Program-made: the position numbers and the translations under genes
Notes under the pieces: generated by a model
Seen by the model: the letters and a program-made list of their open reading frames with translations, nothing else
Databases searched by the model: none
What the model was told of the DNA's origin: nothing
Part shown: positions 57,584-64,000 of the stretch, piece by piece
Layout: each line of letters begins with the position of its first letter
Numbering within the stretch: position 1 is the stretch's first letter
DNA from: Filosporella fistucella
Lineage: Eukaryota; Ascomycota; Leotiomycetes; Helotiales
DNA: 64,000 nt
Assembly: GCA_030077755.1 (NCBI GenBank)
Contig: JAQJZZ010000002.1
Span: 2,046,001 to 2,110,000, forward strand
Reading direction: 5' to 3'

Positions 57584-60035
57584 ATTGTCCCAATTACCAC
57601 AGTATTCCAGCTACTGAATTCAGCCTCGTTCTTCGCGATCAGCGAATAGCACTCCTTAAGTTGTCGCAGGAAAAGCTTGAGACTTTAAGGAGAGGTGGAA
57701 GTCCACAATTGTCGTCGTCAAGAATTGGAGATTGGATGTCAAACAAGTATGGAGTGGGAATCCTGGTTTCGCATCGGCTTTCATACCAAGTTGGGAAATC
57801 GAGGTTGGGTTTTGATACAAGGTGGATTGAATAGCGATTAGGATGAAATTCGGTTCATAAATACGTGTATAAGGTGAGGCAGTATTGCAATCTTCCTCAA
57901 GCTTGCAATTGATGGTAGAGAAACTTGAATATGTGTTTTTCCTGATGTGGTGTATTTCTTTCAGCTGATGACTGCGAGGCTTGAATATCGGTTACACGAT
58001 CCTATCCCTCCAAGGCTGATGCCGATAGTAGCCTAGCTCAATTCCAGATCAGGGTTCACCAAAGTAGCCTCGGCCGCTATCCTGTTACGGATCAAATCTA
58101 CAAGCAAAGCCCTGAAAGGATGCTGGATAAAAGTGGACTACGAAAACTTCTGGATCTTTTCAAAACGATGGAACAATTTTAATCGATACATATTCCCAGA
58201 AGTGGGGACGTTTTCCTCACGATGGCTTCACTATCTCGCGCGATGCACGAATGGATCTTGTCCACAATCACTCCCTCAACTGCTGGAAATGCCCTATGAC
58301 AGGGGGTTGCCGAAGAAAGAGAGCGGTTGAACACAGACGCGCCTCATGTGCAAGCCTCCTCATGGTTTCCCAAAATCATATCCTTAAGTTCAAACCGCTG
58401 TACTTGGTTTTGATTATATCACTTCGAAGAGATATTTTAGAGACAACGATCTCCTAGGCTGGCTTCAATTTCAGCTTGCAAGATCAAAATGCGCAGCTTT
58501 CGAGGAATGCCATGTCCACCCTCGAAACACCGACAAGCATTGATTGAATGGAAGTCCCCATCTCAGCAGGCTTCCAACCACCTGGCGGGCTCACCAAGGA
58601 TCTGCCAATTCGGCTTCAAGCTGGGAGCAAAAATGCGCGGCCAAGTTTCTGATTCTTACCTTCGTCCACGACTACCATCAGATGCATACAATACTGGGCT
58701 GAAAGATGTGCTGTGGTGGGGTTGAAAGCATTGCTCCAAACTCGCGAGGTGATGGGAGACGGCAGATGGCAGATCGTTCCCTGTTCATCAAAATCTGCCA
58801 ACTATAAATCCCAACATGTGTTATGTTTACACCTCAACGCGGAACAAAGCAAGGCACTCGAAGCAATGCACTGTTATATATGCCACAACGCTGAGCATAG
58901 AGATGCGCAAAGAGCCTTCGAAAGGGACGCCGAGAAGAGATGATTCGAAAGCTGCACTTGATGCCAGGCTATGATGCAGAATGACCTCGTTTCTGTAGAT
59001 AGGCGTATTGCGGGAGCCGAATTACGGTGGGTTGATGCTACTAGCACGACGATAGGTAAGGGATTCATACGCCTAATTTTATTTCAGTGAATGTAACTTT
59101 TTACCTTTAGGTCTCTGCAAAAATGATTGTTTTGTGTTAGTGCACGAATGATGGCAGATGCATCCAAACATCAAGACTACATCTAGAGATGCTTCGTGAA
59201 ATTGAAGCAAGGTGAGGTGTTAGAGTAGTTTCTTCATTTCTCCAACTTCCCTGTCGCGGAGATTAGTGAAGTCTTTGCGGTTTGTGAATATCATTACTCT
59301 TGTTCTACAATGTTTCTCTCTTCTAAATTTCACATCTGTATCTTCAACTTATCGCTTCGAAAAAGCAAAAGCCATCTGTATCATCGGCCACTCGTGACAC
59401 AAAGTGCGCTCATCATGTTACAAAAGTCTACCGCCGTGGCTTGAAGCTGAAGTCGGGGATATCAGTGCCAAGCTTCGGGAGCACGGCATTGGAGACGGCA
59501 CATCTTCCCAATCATGACCTTCTTGCATCCATTTCGGCGTCAATATTTCAAAAAATACGGAAAAAGAAAGACAAGGGCTGGATTCGAAACCCAGAAGGCT
59601 GAGGGCTCGAGAGTTTAAAGTCAGCCTCCAGCGCAAAACGCTTTGGATTTCCCCCAGATCCTTCTGCTTTCAGACGGTGTCTGGAGTCAACGCCTGTCTA
59701 TGGGACACTGATTGCCGCATAATGCAGGAATTAAGATGAGCAACAAGTAACAATTCACTTGTGGGAGTGGTCCCTACCGCAAGTGGCGGTGCCACAGCTT
59801 CCTTGAGTCTCATCACATCTGAACTTGGAAAAGGGGCTTCAAGTGAGGCTTTCTTGATATTCTTCAGCCGCTTTATTATGGTATAAGATGTTTGGTAATC
59901 CTCTGAGAGAGGATCTGACCTTCGTTCTGCTCATCCTCCTCCGGTCGTTCGTTACAATTGTACATTCCAACCTACCTTCTTTGGACATCTTTTTCTCAGT
60001 TTCCACTTCATTGTTTCCTAGAACCACGGGACAAA
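57584..60035. other. Long gene-free stretch
   Basis: About 2.4 kb with only short unrecognised frames on both strands, the largest under 90 codons. It includes the promoter of the membrane protein at its left end and that of the 60-kb gene at its right. Confidence 0.5.
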
Positions 60036-60752
60036 ATGTATCTCCCGTCACTTCTGCCTGTCGCTCTTCTAGCACATTCTGTTGCGGCATCACTTACTAT
60101 CGAAGAGCTCTGCCAATACCAACTCCCTCATAAACAACCGGCAATCATTTGTCTACGAGCCGATCAACCATTAGACAAATTTCCAAAAGAGATCTCGGGT
60201 ACTGCTGAGATTGGAGCTACGGATGTCAAACTGTGTTGTAGGTTCCACCCTACTAGGTATATATGAGCGCTTCGATTAATGAATATAGGTCCGGTTGGGG
60301 ATACATGCCTCCTGAATAACGCTACTACTCCAGAGGTCATGTGCTACGATCCAGTGTAAGCTTCTCTCCTGAGCATCTGTCAATTTCCTTCCCACTTCTC
60401 CCACCTTCTCCTCGCCCTTCCACCAAGCATCCCCACAATCATTACAACTTCCTAATTACATCTTTATAGAACAACCTTCGGCACCAGTCGCCTCGACTCC
60501 ACCAAATGCAGTCTTGCCAACATGACCTGTGGCTCTGATGGATACATGGAGATCAGCACTAACGGCGTGTTCACCGTCACTAGTGTTAAGGATGGAGTTG
60601 GAAGCACGAGTGGTTCATCAACGAATTCTGCGAGTGCTACTGGGACGGGGAAGCCTAGTATGGGAACGAGAGTGGGTATGGAATTGGGTATGGGATTGGG
60701 GTCGGGAGGGGTAATGGTTTTGGGAATGCTGCTGGGTGGGTGGATGCTGTGA
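60036..60752 (+). CDS. Small secreted, probably GPI-anchored cysteine-containing protein
   Basis: Three exons, 60036-60237, 60289-60355 and 60470-60752, give 183 aa. The start MYLPSLLPVALLAHSVAAS was chosen because it gives a signal peptide. The mature part has Cys residues in IEELCQYQ, AIICLRAD, VKLCCPVGDTC, VMCYDP, TKCSLA and MTCGSDG. A Ser/Thr/Gly-rich stretch (GSTSGSSTNSASATGTG) then leads to a C-terminal hydrophobic tail (VMVLGMLLGGWML) with a small-residue omega site upstream. This is the plan of many fungal GPI-anchored wall proteins. No family is recognised. Candidate surface protein of unknown role. Confidence 0.75.
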
Positions 60753-63631
60753 TGTTGAGGCGTGTCATTGTGGATGGGGTTTGATTGAGGTGGAAGGGAG
60801 TGTGTTCCTAGATGAGAGGAATGTAGGATAAAATTGTATGATTGTACTGACCAAGATGATCACTGAAACTCGATCCGTCAAAGTATTCACGATTTGAATG
60901 GTAGGAAGGTAGTGAACATAACAACCGCAGGAACCTCTTCTATTTCTCTTCTTCTTTACCTTGATGGCCACATATATCCAGCCCAAAATCAAAATAAAGA
61001 ACGTAAATTCCAACGCCTCTTAATTCACTAATACACTATCTACTCTAAACATCTCTATACTTAAACAAACCTCCATCCTATATCTCTCATCCAATCCCTC
61101 CTTACCCCTTAAAACCCCCCTCCTATCCCTCCCATTACCACCCTATAAATCCCCACCCCAAACCACGTTCCCGGGACAAAATAATATAAACCTCATATTG
61201 CACATCTTATGTACCTTACTGCGCCGCTCACCGATTCCAAGGTATGATCTCACCAATTATCGAAAGCAATCTATTATTCGGCAGGATACTCTATATCCCC
61301 GTTCATTTTCGGTCCCGTTGCCATGGTTCTACCCTTTTTTTTCGTGGGTTTTGATATCGGATCGGGAGGCTATATGGTGTGCTGATCCGTTCGGTCGGGA
61401 TTGATATTTCGGTTGTGAGGGGTATGGTTGAGGACTTTGTTTTGGTTTGTTTTGAGGTGTGTTGTATTCCATTGGAGGGAGCCGAGGAAGGCTTTGTTTA
61501 CATTGTACAGACACAGAGCGAGTACGAGAGCATGCAATACGGTAAGTGAGGAGGTGGAAGTGGAAGTGGAGGGTAGCAATCGCTACGCTGACAAGTGTAC
61601 TAGGGTTGAGATTCTTCACTGATAAACTGTCTTACACCTCACCAATTAACAACCTCTAACTTCTTCCCCCAGATAAGTTTGCAGCGCCATGCAGCTGTCC
61701 CCTGCTTCACACCCTCATCCTCAGATGGCGTTCCTGGGCTTCTGAGGAGTTGTCTGTACTCGTACAGTTGGTTAGTTGGTTCAGATAATTCAATAGTCAA
61801 CTACCTAAAGAGAGACAAACGTAATTATTCTACGATATCATTTGAGCACATGAACACTTCTAGCAACTAGCATCTAAGACACGTATCTCACTCATTCATG
61901 CGCCAATATTCCCCATATTCTTTAAAATCACTTACGAACACAACACCGAAAGAAGAGATGAAAAGTCCACGACGCAACCGCACCGCGACGGCAAAAGTGA
62001 CATCGGCTCGTGCTCACGTTAAAGGTGTCTGTGAGGACCTGACTTGGGAAAGCGTAGGGAAATGTACCCCTGATGGTTAGGCATAGTGACGCCAAATATA
62101 GGCTCGAAGCGCGGGGCAGAGACACCGTTTCGTTTGGTGGCGTGTAAAGCGGGACGGAAAGCCTGGACTTTTTTCTTTGCCCGTGGAGAACATGCTGTGG
62201 ATTCAGGGGGTGGCGACTCCAGATGATACTTACATAGATATTCTATCATTCTAGAAGAGGAAGAGATGGTGGAAGAGAAGATTAATGGATAAAGGCGAAA
62301 TGAAAACGAAATTGTAAATTACAGATTCTTTTCTAGAAGGGAAAAGGTGGTGGGCTTAAGGCACAGATAGCTGGGTTGATAGGAGGGGACATTCGATAGA
62401 GGCGTGCGGCGGTCGAGCTTGGCGCGTGCTAGGTGGTGGAGACAATCGATCCAACGGTGTTCCATGCTGGAGGCATCGAATTATTGATTTACCGTTTGGG
62501 ACGAGGGGTGCGGCTTCTGTGGGTTTGGCGTGGACGATGATGGAATTGAATGGTGAAGGTGAGAGCTGATGCTTTTATGAGATGGAAGTTATGTCATGAT
62601 GGTGTATAGAGATGGAGAGGGTAGCAAAGATCAGGAAATAGATTGATAAGGCGGGTTAAAAACCAACACCCCGTCGCCTTTCTTTGCACATTCCTCTCGC
62701 CTTGACAATGGGAATTATGGGACCAACATCACTTAGCCGTCAACCCAACATAGCCTCTCTCCTCCTAATTCAGACGAATTAATCAATTCGCAACTAATCG
62801 GCAAACCTAAATTCTCAATTGAACAATCTGAGCACTTTTCGGGCCTCTTTTACAACATCTCTCCTCCACCCTCTAACCCTAATAGTCGATTTCACACGGA
62901 GGAGGCACTCGAACTATAACGGGCGAGCCGGTTCCAGACACTGCGTGTTCGTTGTGGTCACTGCTCTGAGTCGGTAGCCTTGTGCTAGGATATGAATGAA
63001 CCCACTGACCAGCCTGAAAGAAGCAGTGGCCCGAAATCCGAGAACGAGAAAGCTCGAACAGTCTTGCACTGAACTGACTTGACTTGACTTGGATTATTCT
63101 GAACTTGACCTTACCTACCTTGAGCGGCCCCTGCAAGCCGGCCCTGGCTGCCAAACCTGGTATTCAACCTGTGCTAGCTAGCTAGCTCTTGAACAGATCG
63201 AGAATCGAGATCTCCCGGCACGAACACTTGAACACTTTTACCTCTGTTCCTGAAGCTAAGCTAGACAGTCACATTTATCAAAGGGACTTGGAGTCTTAGA
63301 CTTGCACTTGTCTGAGCTGTCAGTCCTACTATCGACAACCTCTGCATCCACCATCTGCAAGCACCCGTTCTGGTCTCGACGATTATTGCGACGTGCGTTG
63401 CTCTGACCCAAGCGCTGTCTTTGACTGCATCTGTACTGACTTACATAGCTTACATCGCACCTGCAGAAGCATCCGGCCGTTCACCACAACCAATGTTCGC
63501 CCTCCAATTCATGTAGTGGCACCACAGCCCTCGCATAAGTGCCACTGCCCAGTGCCTGAGCTTGCATCACCAACTCTGCACTCCGCTGCAGCCAGAAAAT
63601 CCTACTGAACCGACCCGAACTCAAGTGACCA
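60753..63631. other. Long gene-free stretch and upstream region of the right-edge gene
   Basis: No gene supported. Short repeats: GACTT units near 63078-63092 and CTAG units near 63174-63187. The minus frame 61329-61619 is Pro/Gln/Ser-rich and could be an exon, but I cannot join it to anything. The CT-rich region 63250-63630 is probably the leader of the next gene. Confidence 0.45.
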
Positions 63632-64000
63632 TGGCTATGGCCATGACCACAACCACCACCCTCCCACTCGATACTTTCCCTTCTCCTCCCCACGATCAAC
63701 AAGATGGGTTTGCCATCATCCTCGACCCAGACGAGTGCTTCTCCCCCGTGACGATTCGCAAGAACGGTGTTACCGTTCCCCTCAAGGAAATGCAGGACAC
63801 CATGAAAGAAGTCCATGTTCCCACCCATCCAATCCCCTCTATGCAGGCTGCCTTTGCGGAGTCAATGCTAGAAGCCACCGACGACCCGAGTTCTCTCCCT
63901 AAGAACAGACCTGGAAATGCGGCGGCGAGGAGGAAATTGTTGCTCGATCAGGATATCACAGAGGAGACACATGCGTCGAGATGGAAGCAGAAGCCGGGAC
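63632..64000 (+). CDS. Unidentified protein, N-terminal exon, open at the window edge
   Basis: An ATG at 63632 (MAMAMTTTTTLPLDTFPSPP) opens a frame of at least 123 codons with no stop before 64000. Coding texture is good: a low-complexity Thr/Pro leader, then DGFAIILDPDECFSPVTIRK, GVTVPLKEMQDTMKEVHVP, a helical region and LPKNRPGNAAARRKLLLDQD, ending ASRWKQKPG. I do not recognise the family from this part. The gene clearly extends past the window, so length and function stay open. Confidence 0.65.

Noticed and set aside
59578..59600. tRNA T-arm-like hairpin (CTGGGTTTCGAATCCAG on the minus strand)
   Set aside because: The loop does not have TTC at the canonical positions, and no acceptor, D or anticodon arm can be paired around it.
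61329..61619. Pro/Gln-rich minus frame
   Set aside because: Could be an exon but no start, splice partner or family support.
1..64000. CRISPR arrays, bacterial operons, ribosome binding sites, phage or intact transposons
   Set aside because: None seen; gene structure is eukaryotic throughout and no transposase, integrase or reverse-transcriptase motif was recognised.

Overview
The window is from the nuclear genome of a filamentous ascomycete. Genes are split by short introns of about 44-130 nt with GTAAGT-like donors and CTNA(A/C) branch sites. The protein families are typical of moulds: HET and BTB proteins, a Zn2Cys6 regulator, an RTA1-like protein, a LysM/CBM1 protein and a zincophore. 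The overall set looks like a plant-associated Leotiomycete (Botrytis/Sclerotinia relatives), but that placement is inference. I joined exons by hand. Wherever I give an exon set, I checked that its length sums to a multiple of three.

Left edge, 1-5.6 kb: the 3' exon of a CGI121-like KEOPS gene runs in from the edge. It is followed by about 4 kb of gene-free DNA made largely of two decayed tandem-repeat families, with periods near 130-150 bp and near 340 bp. From 5.7 to 10.2 kb lie a BTB protein gene (minus) and a probably disrupted gene for a fungal ubiquitin-like-fold/zinc-ribbon protein that carries a GC-AG intron (plus).

10.6-14.4 kb is the clearest functional unit. A ZIP zinc transporter with CHxH motifs at its N-terminus is transcribed divergently from a Pra1/Aspf2-type secreted zincophore. 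The 866-bp spacer holds six GCCAAG cores (PacC type) and two CAAGGT cores (ZafA type).

14.4-28.9 kb: a glutathione S-transferase, a secreted or membrane Ser/Thr-rich protein of unknown function, the MBOAT protein GUP1, a C2H2 protein, a secreted LysM + 2xCBM1 protein, a two-exon hypothetical gene and a short-chain dehydrogenase.

28.9-35.5 kb is gene-poor. It holds two small secreted protein genes whose promoters share a 17-bp identical element at matched distance from the TATA box. It also holds two back-to-back remnants of flavin amine oxidases.

35.5-46.9 kb: a secreted berberine-bridge-type oxidase (AA7-like, bicovalent flavin) is divergent from a secreted lactonase-like beta-propeller, which suggests oxidation followed by lactone opening outside the cell. 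Then come an alcohol acetyltransferase-like enzyme, an MFS pump and a CBM1-tailed CE1 esterase. A tRNA-Asn with a 9-nt intron follows at 47.5 kb.

48.3-57.6 kb: an FAD monooxygenase, a decayed HET gene, an RTA1-like membrane protein, a Zn2Cys6 regulator and a multipass membrane protein. The right end holds a small GPI-type secreted protein at 60 kb, a long gene-free stretch, and the first exon of an unidentified gene that leaves the window open.
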